Source: Blastococcus sp. CT_GayMR16
GTDB lineage: Bacteria; Actinomycetota; Actinomycetes; Mycobacteriales; Geodermatophilaceae
Direction: 5' to 3'
Assembly (NCBI RefSeq): GCF_004570875.1
Contig: NZ_SPQK01000012.1
Span: 1-64,000, forward strand
DNA: 64,000 nt
How positions within the stretch are numbered: the stretch's first letter is position 1; every line of letters begins with the position of its first letter. The notes below the pieces were generated by a model. It saw only the letters and a list, made by a program, of their open reading frames with translations. It was not told the origin of the DNA and ran no database searches. Below are positions 8,667-17,483 of the stretch, piece after piece. The translations under genes were made by a program, and so were the position numbers.

Positions 8667-11327
8667 TCACGATCGGGGCGGTGCCGCCGGGGTCGGCACC
8701 GCTGTCGGCCGGACGGTCAGCAGCTCCCCGAGTTCCGCCGCGGTCGGCGGCCGAAGCTCCCGCTTCTTCGCCGACGCGAGCACGCGGCCCGGCAGGGCAG
8801 GAACGGGCGGGTCTCCGGTCGTCTCCGCACAGGCCGCAGCGAGGTCGCGTTCAGACCGGATGCCGACGTCGAGCAGCAGGCACAGCTCGCGGGTGTCCAG
8901 CCAGCGACTGCGCCCGGGCCACTGCTCCGCGAGGCAGGCGAACTCCCGCCACCGACCGACGACCGTGCCCGAGACCTTGAGCGCCGCCGCCAGTGCCTGT
9001 CCGCCGTCGTCGGTCACCGCGAGGACGTCGCGAGGACCGTGGATGCCGAGCGCGGCCAGGACCTGACCCTGGTCGCCGAACGGGGCGAGCGAGGTGAAGT
9101 CGGGGTCCGGCTTCCCGACGAGGGCCCAGAAGCGCGTCGACCGCGCACCGGCCACCTCGGGGTCCCGCAGCGAGGCGAAGGCCGGGTCCTGCCGCGCGAG
9201 CGCCTTGTACCGCCCCATGCCGGTCGCCAGGACCAGCTGCCTCAGGGCCGCGTCCCAGGCCGCCGGGTCCGTCGCCCCGCCGACCGCGAGGGTGCACGCC
9301 TGGTCGTAGTGGAAGAACAGGGACGCCGGCGCCGACGTCACCGGGACCTCGACGGGCGGCGACGTGGTGCGGGGCGGGCAGGCATCGAGCCCGTTCCGGA
9401 GCGGCGGGATGACGTCCCTGATCTCGGTGACGAAGGACGTCCGGCCGACGACGTCCGGCGGGCTGGCCAGCAGCGCCTCCAGGTCGGCGAGCGAGCCGGC
9501 GGACCGCCACCAGGACGCCTGCCAGTCCTTCTGCTCCGCGAGCTGCTGCAGGCACACGTTCAGCCAGGCCGCCGTCAGCGTGTGCGTGAGCCGCAGGCGC
9601 AGCGCGAAGTAACCCTGCTCGTCCCCGACGCACAGCCGGTCCACCTGCACCTTGAGCGTGCGCAGCCGGCGGGCGTCGTCCGCCATGTCCTCCGACGTGA
9701 CGGCGTCGTCGCCGAGGGCCTGCAGATAGGCCGCCCAGGCGAGGGTGTTGAGGGGGTCACGCTGCACGGCGTAGGCCAGCAGCTCGCGCCGGACCTCCGC
9801 GTCCTCGCCGGGCTTCCGCGGTCGCGTGGCCACCACCTGCGCGGCGACGCTCTCCCAGCGCGACGCGCCGCACAGCCCGGACCTGAGCGTGGTGTGCCGC
9901 TCGGCCAGCAGGGTGAGGATGACGGCCGCCGCGGCAGTGAGCAGTCCCTCGTCGTCCTGGGACGGCGTCCCGAGGGCCGCGGCCGGCGTGGACCCCGCGG
10001 AACGGTGCGCCGCCGGCCGGAACCGGGTGCCGTCGACGATCACGGTGTCGGCCACCTGCCCGTTTCGCGTGACGGTGACGACGAGGCGGCCGGGGTCACC
10101 GCCCTCCACCGTCGCCCGCCACGGCACCGACGGGAGCACCAGGTTCAGCGCCGAGCTCAGGGCGGAGGCCAGCTTCCCCGCGGGCAACGAGGAGAGCGCC
10201 GTGCTCGGCAGGTCGGTGACGTCCACCTGCTGCGGGGACTTGAGACCACGCGGTGGTGCCGTGCCGAGCTCCTGGAGCTGGCCGAGGATGAACGCCGTCC
10301 CCGCGGGGTCCGCCGTCTCACCGTTCTTGACCTGGACCTGCAACCGCAGGGCGTGCCCCCGGCCGCACGCGTGCAGGGCCACACCCAGCAGCACGACCGA
10401 CAGGGTCAGCACCAGGATCCAGGCGTCGGAGGGCAGCAGGAGGCCGACGCCGATCAGGACGAGGCACGCGGCCACGACGGCGACGAGGCCGCGGGTCCGC
10501 GCGACGAACCCGTGCGCCTTCGGCACGACCGTGGACAGGGCCCGCCCCGACCAGAGCGCCGCGCTGGCGCCGGCCAGCAGAGCGATCAGGATGAAGCCGC
10601 GGAACCAGCCGAGCCCGCCGTCCAGCCTCGGCGCCCAGGACAGGGCTCCGGTCCACTCGAGGGCGACGAGGGTCAGCAGGGCCAGGCCAGCCCACCAGGC
10701 CGTCCGCCGCGCGGGCTCGGGCCACGCCGTCGCGGCCGCCGGAGCCGCGACGGGGGTCAGCAGCCGGGCGCCCACCAGGAGCACGGCGAGCACCGCGAGC
10801 ACCGCGAGCACGGCCAGCAGCGCCCGGCCGGCCGGCTCCAGCCAGTGGTCATAGACGTCGTCGAACCTCGACGCGGCGGACTCGGCCGCGGTCGGGCCGT
10901 CCGGGGGCTCGGCGTCCCGCCCGGCGAGGGCGGTGGCGTTGTCCGCGTCGAGGGCGAGCGCGCGCCCGAAACAGGCACCGGCACGCGGGGCGCCCTCGGT
11001 GCGCATCCGCACGGCGGAGTCCGCGATCCGTTCCGCCTCGGCCCGGGCGGCCTGCACGTAGGCGAGCCCGGCCCCGGCGCGGGCGTCGGGGTCCTCGCCG
11101 TCCAGGGCGATGTCGAAGAGGCGCTCGGCGGCATCGAGCCGGCCGACGGCGGCGAGGTCGGTGGCCTCCTCGATGAGGTCGTCCCGGGGACCGCGGTCGT
11201 CGCCGGGCAGCTGCGGGAGATCGCCCTGCGCCGCGCAGATCGACGGGGCGGCCGCGGCAGGTGTCCCGGTGGCGACGAGCACGCCGGCCAGCACGGCGAG
11301 CACGAGCGACAGGTGACGACGGCTCAC
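8667..11327 (-). CDS. large membrane protein of unknown function with signal peptide
   Basis: An 886-residue protein I do not recognise. GTG 11327 follows a strong ribosome site (GGGGAGG). Residues 1-27 form a signal peptide ending TPAAAAP. Residues 50-135 are Ala-rich helices resembling TPR repeats (DAAERLFDIALDGEDPDARA, then CFGRALALDADNATALA). Five membrane spans follow at about 168-190, 209-225, 242-262, 278-298 and 302-321. The remaining 560 residues are soluble and mostly helical. The C-terminal 150 hold two similar short helical units (VLAALGIHGPRDVLAV and LCLLLDVGIRSERDLAAA) that may be SAM-like or helix-hairpin modules. The arrangement suggests an outside sensor or scaffold linked to a long inner domain. 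No catalytic motif is evident. Confidence 0.75.
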   Translation of the reverse strand: MSRRHLSLVLAVLAGVLVATGTPAAAAPSICAAQGDLPQLPGDDRGPRDDLIEEATDLAAVGRLDAAERLFDIALDGEDPDARAGAGLAYVQAARAEAERIADSAVRMRTEGAPRAGACFGRALALDADNATALAGRDAEPPDGPTAAESAASRFDDVYDHWLEPAGRALLAVLAVLAVLAVLLVGARLLTPVAAPAAATAWPEPARRTAWWAGLALLTLVALEWTGALSWAPRLDGGLGWFRGFILIALLAGASAALWSGRALSTVVPKAHGFVARTRGLVAVVAACLVLIGVGLLLPSDAWILVLTLSVVLLGVALHACGRGHALRLQVQVKNGETADPAGTAFILGQLQELGTAPPRGLKSPQQVDVTDLPSTALSSLPAGKLASALSSALNLVLPSVPWRATVEGGDPGRLVVTVTRNGQVADTVIVDGTRFRPAAHRSAGSTPAAALGTPSQDDEGLLTAAAAVILTLLAERHTTLRSGLCGASRWESVAAQVVATRPRKPGEDAEVRRELLAYAVQRDPLNTLAWAAYLQALGDDAVTSEDMADDARRLRTLKVQVDRLCVGDEQGYFALRLRLTHTLTAAWLNVCLQQLAEQKDWQASWWRSAGSLADLEALLASPPDVVGRTSFVTEIRDVIPPLRNGLDACPPRTTSPPVEVPVTSAPASLFFHYDQACTLAVGGATDPAAWDAALRQLVLATGMGRYKALARQDPAFASLRDPEVAGARSTRFWALVGKPDPDFTSLAPFGDQGQVLAALGIHGPRDVLAVTDDGGQALAAALKVSGTVVGRWREFACLAEQWPGRSRWLDTRELCLLLDVGIRSERDLAAACAETTGDPPVPALPGRVLASAKKRELRPPTAAELGELLTVRPTAVPTPAAPPRS

Positions 11328-11488
11328 AGCGCCTCCCCTGCGGCCCGGCGAGGAGGCGGACGCTAGACCCCGCGGTTCCGCTGGGACAGAGGTCGGGACG
11401 CGGCTGAGCCGAGGACGGCGCCCGCCGTCGGCCGGCAAGCCCGGGGCAGACTGACCCGCAGGAACCACGACGGGGGGCGGGAGGTCCG

Positions 11489-12241
11489 ATGCGGCCGTTG
11501 ATCGGCATCAGCACGTACCGCGAGCAGGCGACGTGGGGGTTCTGGGACGTGCCGGCCGTGCTGCTCCCGGCCGCGTACGCCGACGCCGTCGCCGCGGCCG
11601 GTGGTGAGCCGGTCCTGCTCCCGACCGGATCGGTCAGCGGCGACGTCGTCGCGCGGCTCGACGGGCTGGTGCTGGCCGGCGGAGCAGACGTCGATCCCGC
11701 CCGCTACGGAGAGGAGACCGGGCCGCACACCGCGACGCGCCCCGAGCGGGATGCCTCCGAGATCGCGCTGCTCGAGGCGGCCCTGGAGCGCGACCTGCCG
11801 CTGCTCGCGGTCTGCCGGGGCATGCAGCTGCTGAACGCCGTTCTCGGCGGCACCCTCCTGCAGCACCTGCCCGACGTCCCGGGCACCGAGCCGCACCAAC
11901 TGGGTCTGGGCCGGTACGCCGAGCGCACGGTCCGCACGGCCTCCGGCAGCCGGCTCGGCACGCTCCTCGGGCCGGCGGCGACGGTCAACTGCCACCACCA
12001 CCAGGCGCTGGACCGCATCGCGCCCGCCCTCACTGCCTCGGCGTGGGCGGAGGACGGCGTCGTCGAGGGCGTCGAGGACGCGGCCCGCCGCTTCTGCCTC
12101 GCTGTCCAATGGCATCCCGAGGAGGGCGAGGACCTCCGCCTGTTCAAGGAACTGGTCGCTGCGTCCTCGGATCCGGAGCCGCGTCAGGTGGACTCGGAGC
12201 GCGCCTTCGGGTCGAGGTCGTCGACGTCCACCGCGCCGTAG
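11489..12241 (+). CDS. gamma-glutamyl amide hydrolase (PuuD-like, class I amidotransferase fold)
   Basis: A 250-residue peptidase C26 family enzyme that releases glutamate from gamma-glutamyl compounds. It begins LIGISTYREQATWGFWDVPA. It has the nucleophile elbow LLAVCRGMQLLN with the active cysteine, and the catalytic histidine-glutamate in LAVQWHPEEGED. ATG 11489 follows GGGGCGGGAGG. The last 58 bases overlap the end of the oppositely oriented permease gene, so the final 19 residues (rich in Ser and Thr) may be dispensable. With the ligase, aldehyde dehydrogenase and SDR across the permease, it would complete a gamma-glutamylation route for an amine by hydrolysing the end product. Confidence 0.85.
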   Translation: MRPLIGISTYREQATWGFWDVPAVLLPAAYADAVAAAGGEPVLLPTGSVSGDVVARLDGLVLAGGADVDPARYGEETGPHTATRPERDASEIALLEAALERDLPLLAVCRGMQLLNAVLGGTLLQHLPDVPGTEPHQLGLGRYAERTVRTASGSRLGTLLGPAATVNCHHHQALDRIAPALTASAWAEDGVVEGVEDAARRFCLAVQWHPEEGEDLRLFKELVAASSDPEPRQVDSERAFGSRSSTSTAP

Positions 12242-13719
12242 CCCTCGGCCTGCGGATCGCCGTGCAGCCCGCCGCTCATCGCGTACTCCTCCTCCGGTGA
12301 GAGCACCAGACGGTGCCGGCCGAAGGCCGCGAAGACGACGAGCGCGACGACGTAGATGACCGCGATGGCGATGATCGCCTCCCGGTAGTCCTCGTTGAGC
12401 ATGACGCCGACGAAGATCAGCGCCGCGATCGCGCCGGCGAACACGGCGCCGCCGACGCCGAACGGGCTGCGGTAGGGCCGGCTGGCGGTGGGGAACTTCC
12501 GGCGCAGCAGCACGAACGACACCATCTGCAGGAGATAGGCGAGGACCGCCCCCCAGACGGCGATGTTGAGGACGATCGCACCGGCCGTGTCGCCGCCGGT
12601 GTCGACGAGGACGAGCGCGACGATGCCGATGACCGCGCCGACGACGAGGGCGATCCACGGCGTCTTGCGCGTGCCGGTCAGCGACAGGACCTTCGGGTAG
12701 TAGCCGGCCCGGCTGAGCGAGAAGATGTTGCGCCCGTAGGCGTACATGATCCCCTGCAGCGAGGCGAACAGGCCGATCAGCGCGAACAGCGACAGGATCG
12801 CCGCGACGTCGCTGTTGGGCAGGATCGCCCGGAACCCGTCGAGCAGCGGCTCACCCGAGTCGCCGATCGCCGCGGCGCCGACGACGGCCGGGTTGAGCAG
12901 CAGCACCAGGCCGCCGCTGACGATCAGCGTGGCCAGGCCCCACATGCCGGCCCGCGGGATGTCGCGGGCCGGCATGTGCGACTCCTCGGCGGCGAGCGGG
13001 AGCTCCTCGATGCCCAGGTAGAGCCACATCGCGAACGGCATCGCCAGTACGACCTGCCACCAGCCGTGCGGCAGGAAGGTGCTGTTGCCGGCGTCGGGCT
13101 CGATGTCGAAGAGCGAGCCGAAGTCCAGGGCGTTCGAGAACAGGGCCATGACGGCGAACAGCGCGATGACGGCCAGCGAGAGGACGGCGACGACGACGGC
13201 GAACCGGAAGGACACCTCCGCGCCGGCGATGTTCAGGAGCAGGAAGACCGCGTAGAGGATCACCCACCACACCCAGCCCGGCAGGGACAGGCCGAAGAGC
13301 TCGTCGGTGATGCTGTCGGCGTACGAAGCGGAGAAGTAGACGATCACCGCCGTCGTCGCCACGTACTCGATCGTCTCGGCGAGGCCGGTGACGAACCCGC
13401 CCCACGGGCCCATCGCCGATCGGGCGAACGAGTAGGCGCCGCCGGTGTGCGGCATGGCCGCCGACATCTCGCCGATGCTGCCGATCATCGTGACGTACAT
13501 GAGGGTCACGATCACCGTGGCGATGAGGAACCCACCCCAGCCTGCGCCGCCGATGCCGAAGTTCCAGCCCGAGAAGTCACCGGAGATGACCGCGGCGACC
13601 CCGAGCCCCCAGAGTCCCCAGAAGCCGGCGGTCCGGGTCAGCCCCCGCTTGTCGAAGTAGCCGTCTGCCGCGTGGGTGTACGTGACGCCCGAGGCGCCGC
13701 GGGACTGGGGTGCGGACAT
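12184..13719 (-). CDS. APC-family permease, ethanolamine permease-like
   Basis: A 511-residue integral membrane transporter with about twelve spans. The N-terminal core reads RTAGFWGLWGLGVAAVISGDFSGWNFGI, and then ETIEYVATTAVIVYFSASYADSI, which resembles ethanolamine permeases of the APC superfamily. A central EELPLAAEESHMPARDIPRA loop is also typical of amino acid and polyamine carriers. ATG 13719 has AGGAGG upstream. It is divergent from the glutamine-synthetase-like gene (201 bases between starts), so one control region can serve uptake and the first enzyme. Ethanolamine is the best guess for the substrate; putrescine or another amine cannot be excluded. Its 3-prime end overlaps the amidase gene by 58 bases. 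Confidence 0.8.
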   Translation of the reverse strand: MSAPQSRGASGVTYTHAADGYFDKRGLTRTAGFWGLWGLGVAAVISGDFSGWNFGIGGAGWGGFLIATVIVTLMYVTMIGSIGEMSAAMPHTGGAYSFARSAMGPWGGFVTGLAETIEYVATTAVIVYFSASYADSITDELFGLSLPGWVWWVILYAVFLLLNIAGAEVSFRFAVVVAVLSLAVIALFAVMALFSNALDFGSLFDIEPDAGNSTFLPHGWWQVVLAMPFAMWLYLGIEELPLAAEESHMPARDIPRAGMWGLATLIVSGGLVLLLNPAVVGAAAIGDSGEPLLDGFRAILPNSDVAAILSLFALIGLFASLQGIMYAYGRNIFSLSRAGYYPKVLSLTGTRKTPWIALVVGAVIGIVALVLVDTGGDTAGAIVLNIAVWGAVLAYLLQMVSFVLLRRKFPTASRPYRSPFGVGGAVFAGAIAALIFVGVMLNEDYREAIIAIAVIYVVALVVFAAFGRHRLVLSPEEEYAMSGGLHGDPQAEGYGAVDVDDLDPKARSEST

Positions 13720-13884
13720 GCGCGTCCTCCTGAGGACCGGTGAGGCGGGTCAGGGTGGGGGGTGTTCCACCGCAGGTCAAGAGGCTGCCGCGTCGGTGCG
13801 CCTGCTGTTGCAGGACTGTTCCCTGGACGTCACCTGATCGGGGGCCGGTGAGGGAAACGGGCAGGTGACGCCGACGGTCATGGG

Positions 13885-13914
13885 TTGTGGGGCGGAACGA
13901 CCGGCCCCTAGGGT
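13885..13914 (+). promoter_or_regulatory. leaderless-type promoter of the gamma-glutamyl ligase operon
   Basis: TTGTGG (13885-13890), an 18-base spacer and TAGGGT (13909-13914) stand six bases before GTG 13921, which has no ribosome site. The initiating nucleotide is expected at or near the start codon. Confidence 0.55.
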
Positions 13915-13920
13915 CCGGCC

Positions 13921-15294
13921 GTGTCCGAACCCCACCGCCCCGCGCTGACCGTCGAGGATCTCCGTCGTCAGGTCGAGTCGGGCGAGATCGACACCGTCCT
14001 CGTCGCGTTCACCGACATGCAGGGCCGGCTGCAGGGCAAGCGCCTGCACGCCCGGTACTTCCTCGACGTCGTCCTGGAGCACGCCACCGAGGGGTGCAAC
14101 TACCTGCTCGCCGTCGACGTCGAGATGAACACCGTCGAGGGCTACGCGATGTCGTCGTGGTCCAGCGGCTACGGCGACTTCGTGATGCAGCCGGATCTCG
14201 CCACGCTGCGGCGCGTGCCCTGGAACCCCGGCACGGCGATGGTGCTGGCCGACCTCCGCTGGGAGGACGGCAGCCCGGTGGTCGCCTCGCCGCGCCAGGT
14301 GCTCGCCCGGCAGACGGCCCGCCTCGCCGAGGCCGGGATGACCGCCCACGTCGGCACCGAACTCGAGTTCCTGGTCTTCAAGAACACCTACGAGCAGGCC
14401 TGGGACGCCGGCTACCGCGACCTGACGCCCGCCAACCAGTACAACGTCGACTACTCCGTGCTGGGCACCGCGCGGGTCGAGCCGCTGCTGCGGCGCATCC
14501 GGAACGACATGACCGGAGCCGGACTGGTCGTCGAGTCGGCCAAGGGCGAGTGCAACCTGGGCCAGCACGAGATCGCCTTCCTGTACGACGAGGCGTCCCG
14601 GGCCTGCGACGGCCACGTCATCTACAAGAACGGGGCCAAGGAGATCGCCGCGCAGGAGGGCATGGCGCTCACCTTCATGGCGAAGTTCGACGCGCGCGAG
14701 GGCAACTCGTGCCACGTCCACTGCAGCTTCCGGGGCTCGGACGGCGGGCTCGTCCTGGCCGACGACGGTGCCCCCCACGGCCTCTCCGACGTCGGCCGGT
14801 CGTTCGCCGCCGGGCAGCTCCGGTACATGCGCGAGCTCACCCTCCTGCTCGCGCCCAACATCAACTCCTACAAGCGGTACGTCGAGGGCTCCTTCGCCCC
14901 GACGGCCCTGCGCTGGGGGCGGGACAACCGCACCTGCGCCTTCCGCCTGGTCGGCCACGGTGCGTCGCTGCGGCTGGAGAACCGGATCCCCGGCGGCGAC
15001 GTCAACCCCTACCTCGCGACGGCGGCGATCGTCGCGGCCGGCCTCGCCGGCATCGAGGAGCGGCTGGAGCTGGGGCCGGCGTTCGAGGGGAACGCCTACG
15101 AGGACCCGGACGCCGAGCACGTGCCGACGAGCCTGGCCGAGGCCCTGGACCTGTGGCGCGGCAGCGATTTCGCCCGCCGTACATTCGGCGACGACGTGGT
15201 GGACCACTACGCCAACATGGCCGTCGTCGAGCTGGCGGCCTTCGGGCGGGCGGTCACCGACTGGGAGCGTTTCCGGGGGTTCGAGCGGTTGTGA
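13921..15294 (+). CDS. glutamine synthetase-like gamma-glutamyl amine ligase
   Basis: A 457-residue protein of the glutamine synthetase superfamily, of the type that joins glutamate to ethanolamine or polyamines rather than to ammonia (GlnA3/GlnA4, PuuA, IpuC). The beta-grasp N-terminus (VLVAFTDMQGRLQGKRL) is followed by the metal-site GTELEFLVF, ESAKGECNLGQHEI, NSCHVHCSF and the substrate region RTCAFRLVGHGASLRLENRIPGGDVNPYLATAA. GTG 13921 is preceded by a leaderless-type promoter. It is the first gene of an operon with an aldehyde dehydrogenase (start overlapping its stop) and an SDR, and is divergent from the permease. Ethanolamine as substrate is inferred from that context. Assimilatory glutamine synthetase is unlikely. 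Confidence 0.85.
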   Translation: MSEPHRPALTVEDLRRQVESGEIDTVLVAFTDMQGRLQGKRLHARYFLDVVLEHATEGCNYLLAVDVEMNTVEGYAMSSWSSGYGDFVMQPDLATLRRVPWNPGTAMVLADLRWEDGSPVVASPRQVLARQTARLAEAGMTAHVGTELEFLVFKNTYEQAWDAGYRDLTPANQYNVDYSVLGTARVEPLLRRIRNDMTGAGLVVESAKGECNLGQHEIAFLYDEASRACDGHVIYKNGAKEIAAQEGMALTFMAKFDAREGNSCHVHCSFRGSDGGLVLADDGAPHGLSDVGRSFAAGQLRYMRELTLLLAPNINSYKRYVEGSFAPTALRWGRDNRTCAFRLVGHGASLRLENRIPGGDVNPYLATAAIVAAGLAGIEERLELGPAFEGNAYEDPDAEHVPTSLAEALDLWRGSDFARRTFGDDVVDHYANMAVVELAAFGRAVTDWERFRGFERL

Positions 15295-16679
15295 GCAGAA
15301 TGACGTCCTCTGACGGGACGTCCTACGACGTCGTCGACCCGGCCACGGAGCAGGTCGTCACGACCGTCCCCCTCGCGGGCGTTCCCGAGACCGACGCCGC
15401 CGTGGCACGGGCGCGACGGGCGTTCGACACCTGGCGGCACGTCGCCCCGGCCGACCGCGGCCGTCTCCTCCGCCGGTTCGCCGAGGTCGTCGACGCGCAC
15501 GTCGAGGAACTGGCCCGGCTGGAGGTGCGCAACTCCGGCCACACCATCGGCAACGCGCGCTGGGAGGCCGGGAACGTCCGCGACGTCCTCACCTACTACA
15601 GCGCTGCGCCGGAACGGCTCTTCGGCCGGCAGATCCCGGTGGCCGGCGGCGTCGACATCACCTTCCACGAACCCCTCGGGGTCGTCGGCGTCATCGTCCC
15701 GTGGAACTTCCCGATGCCCATCGCCGGCTGGGCGTTCGCCCCGGCGCTGGCCGCGGGGAACACCGTGGTGCTCAAGCCGGCGGAGCTCACGCCGCTGACC
15801 GCGATCCGGCTGGGCGAGCTGGCGCTCGAGGCGGGACTGCCCGAGGACGTCTTCACCGTCCTGCCCGGCAAGGGCTCGGTCGTGGGCCGGCGCCTCGTCG
15901 AGCACCCGGACGTCCGCAAGATCGTCTTCACCGGTTCCACCGAGGTGGGCAAGGGCGTGATGGCCGGCTGCGCCGCTCAGGTCAAGCGGGTGACCCTCGA
16001 GCTCGGCGGCAAGAGCGCCAACGTCGTCTTCGCCGACGCCGACCTCGAGAAGGCGGCGGCGAGCGCGCCGTCGGCCGTCTTCGACAACGCGGGCCAGGAC
16101 TGCTGCGCGCGGTCCCGGATCCTGGTGCAGCGCTCGGCCTACGACCGCTTCATGGAACTGCTGGAGCCGGCCGTGACGGGGTTCCGCGTCGAGGACCCGT
16201 CCCTGGACACGGCGCAGATGGGCCCGCTGATCAGCCGCGCCCAGTGGGACCGCGTCGCCTCCTACGTGCCGGACGGCGCGCCCGTGGCCTTCCGCGGCAC
16301 CGCTCCCGACGGGCCCGGGTTCTGGTTCCCCCCGACGGTCCTCGCGCCGGTCGACCCCCGGGACCGGGCGGTCACCGAGGAGATCTTCGGGCCCGTCGTC
16401 GCGGTCGTCCCGTTCGAGGACGAGGACGACGCCGTCCGGATCGCCAACCAGGGCGAGTACGGACTGTCCGGCTCCATCTGGACCCGGGACCTGGGCCGGG
16501 CGCTGCGCGTCTCCCGCGGGATCGAGGCCGGGAACCTCTCGGTCAACAGCAACTCGTCGGTGCGCTACTCGACGCCGTTCGGCGGCTTCAAGCAGTCGGG
16601 GCTGGGCCGCGAGCTCGGGCCGGACGCGCTGCACTCGTTCACCGACGAGAAGAACGTGTTCCTGGCGACGGAAGGCTGA
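15291..16679 (+). CDS. aldehyde dehydrogenase (NAD(P)-dependent)
   Basis: A 462-residue member of the aldehyde dehydrogenase superfamily. Seen are the cofactor region VIVPWNFPMPI and NTVVLKPAELTPL, the loop FTGSTEVGKGV, the general-base Glu in VTLELGGKSANVVF and the catalytic Cys in NAGQDCCARSRILVQ. EEIFGPVVAVVPF and the C-terminal PFGGFKQSGLGRELG complete it. GTG 15291 overlaps the ligase stop (GTGA), which favours coupled translation; ATG 15300 is an alternative. In the proposed pathway it oxidises the gamma-glutamylated aldehyde to the acid before the PuuD-like amidase removes glutamate. Confidence 0.9.
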   Translation: MSRMTSSDGTSYDVVDPATEQVVTTVPLAGVPETDAAVARARRAFDTWRHVAPADRGRLLRRFAEVVDAHVEELARLEVRNSGHTIGNARWEAGNVRDVLTYYSAAPERLFGRQIPVAGGVDITFHEPLGVVGVIVPWNFPMPIAGWAFAPALAAGNTVVLKPAELTPLTAIRLGELALEAGLPEDVFTVLPGKGSVVGRRLVEHPDVRKIVFTGSTEVGKGVMAGCAAQVKRVTLELGGKSANVVFADADLEKAAASAPSAVFDNAGQDCCARSRILVQRSAYDRFMELLEPAVTGFRVEDPSLDTAQMGPLISRAQWDRVASYVPDGAPVAFRGTAPDGPGFWFPPTVLAPVDPRDRAVTEEIFGPVVAVVPFEDEDDAVRIANQGEYGLSGSIWTRDLGRALRVSRGIEAGNLSVNSNSSVRYSTPFGGFKQSGLGRELGPDALHSFTDEKNVFLATEG

Positions 16680-16681
16680 GG

Positions 16682-16708
16682 GTGTCCGAGCAGAGGGTGT
16701 CCGAGCAG
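16682..16708 (+). repeat. 15-base tandem duplication at the SDR start
   Basis: The unit GTGTCCGAGCAGAGG begins at 16682 and repeats from 16697 with a change after twelve bases. It duplicates the start codon and the codons for SEQ, so translation could begin at either copy. Confidence 0.8.
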
Positions 16709-17479
16709 GCAGTGGTGCGGCGGTTGGTCGACCGCGTGGCGGTCGTGACCGGCGGGGCCAGCGGCATCGGGCTGGCGACGGCCCGTCGATTCGCCTCGGA
16801 GGGTGCGCACGTCGTCGTCGGCGACGTCGACCCGCAGAGCGGCACGGCCGCGGCCGAGGAGGTCGGGGGCCTGTTCGTCCAGGTGGACGTCACGTCGCCG
16901 GGGGAGGTGACCGCGCTGTTCGACGCCGCGGTCGAGACCTACGGCGGGCTGGACATCGCGTTCAACAACGCCGGCATCTCGCCCCCGGACGACGACTCGA
17001 TCCTGGTCACCGGACTCGACGCCTGGCGCCGGGTCCAGGAGGTGAACCTGACGTCGGTCTACCTCTGCTGCAAGGCCGCGATCCCGCACATGCAGGCGCG
17101 GGGGCGCGGCTCGATCATCAACACCGCGTCGTTCGTGGCCCGCATGGGGGCGGCGACCTCGCAGATCTCCTACACGGCATCGAAGGGCGGCGTGCTGGCG
17201 ATGTCGCGCGAGCTCGGGGTCCAGTTCGCGCGGGAGGGCATCCGGGTCAACGCGCTGTCGCCGGGACCGGTGAACACACCCCTGCTGCAGGAACTGTTCG
17301 CGAAGGACCCGGAGCGGGCCGCTCGCCGGCTGGTGCACATCCCGATGGGCAGGTTCGCCGAGCCCGCGGAGATCGCCGCCGCCGTCGCCTTCCTCGCCTC
17401 GGACGACTCCTCGTTCATCACGGCGTCGGAGTTCCTGGTCGACGGCGGGATCAGCGGGGCCTACGTCACGCCGCTCTGA
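16682..17479 (+). CDS. short-chain dehydrogenase/reductase
   Basis: A 265-residue classical SDR with every hallmark: VVTGGASGIGLATARRFA, the NNAG motif in IAFNNAGIS, the catalytic Ser in INTASFVARMG, YTASKGG, and FLVDGGISG at the end. It starts three bases after the aldehyde dehydrogenase and is the third gene of the operon. In a gamma-glutamylethanolamide route it would oxidise the alcohol to the aldehyde, which is inference from position. The start region holds a 15-base tandem duplication, giving two GTG candidates (16682 and 16697) with the same following codons. I prefer 16682, which has GAAGG upstream. Its stop is five bases from the converging MFS gene. Confidence 0.9.
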   Translation: MSEQRVSEQAVVRRLVDRVAVVTGGASGIGLATARRFASEGAHVVVGDVDPQSGTAAAEEVGGLFVQVDVTSPGEVTALFDAAVETYGGLDIAFNNAGISPPDDDSILVTGLDAWRRVQEVNLTSVYLCCKAAIPHMQARGRGSIINTASFVARMGAATSQISYTASKGGVLAMSRELGVQFAREGIRVNALSPGPVNTPLLQELFAKDPERAARRLVHIPMGRFAEPAEIAAAVAFLASDDSSFITASEFLVDGGISGAYVTPL

Positions 17480-17483
17480 ACCG

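Noticed and set aside
8616-11366. A 916-residue plus-strand frame opposite the large membrane protein
   Set aside because: No signal or domain, with amino-acid bias of a shadow frame. The minus strand has a signal peptide, ribosome site and spans.
12313-13743. A plus-strand frame opposite the amine permease
   Set aside because: Charged and repetitive translation without a fold; the minus strand gives a clear twelve-span permease.
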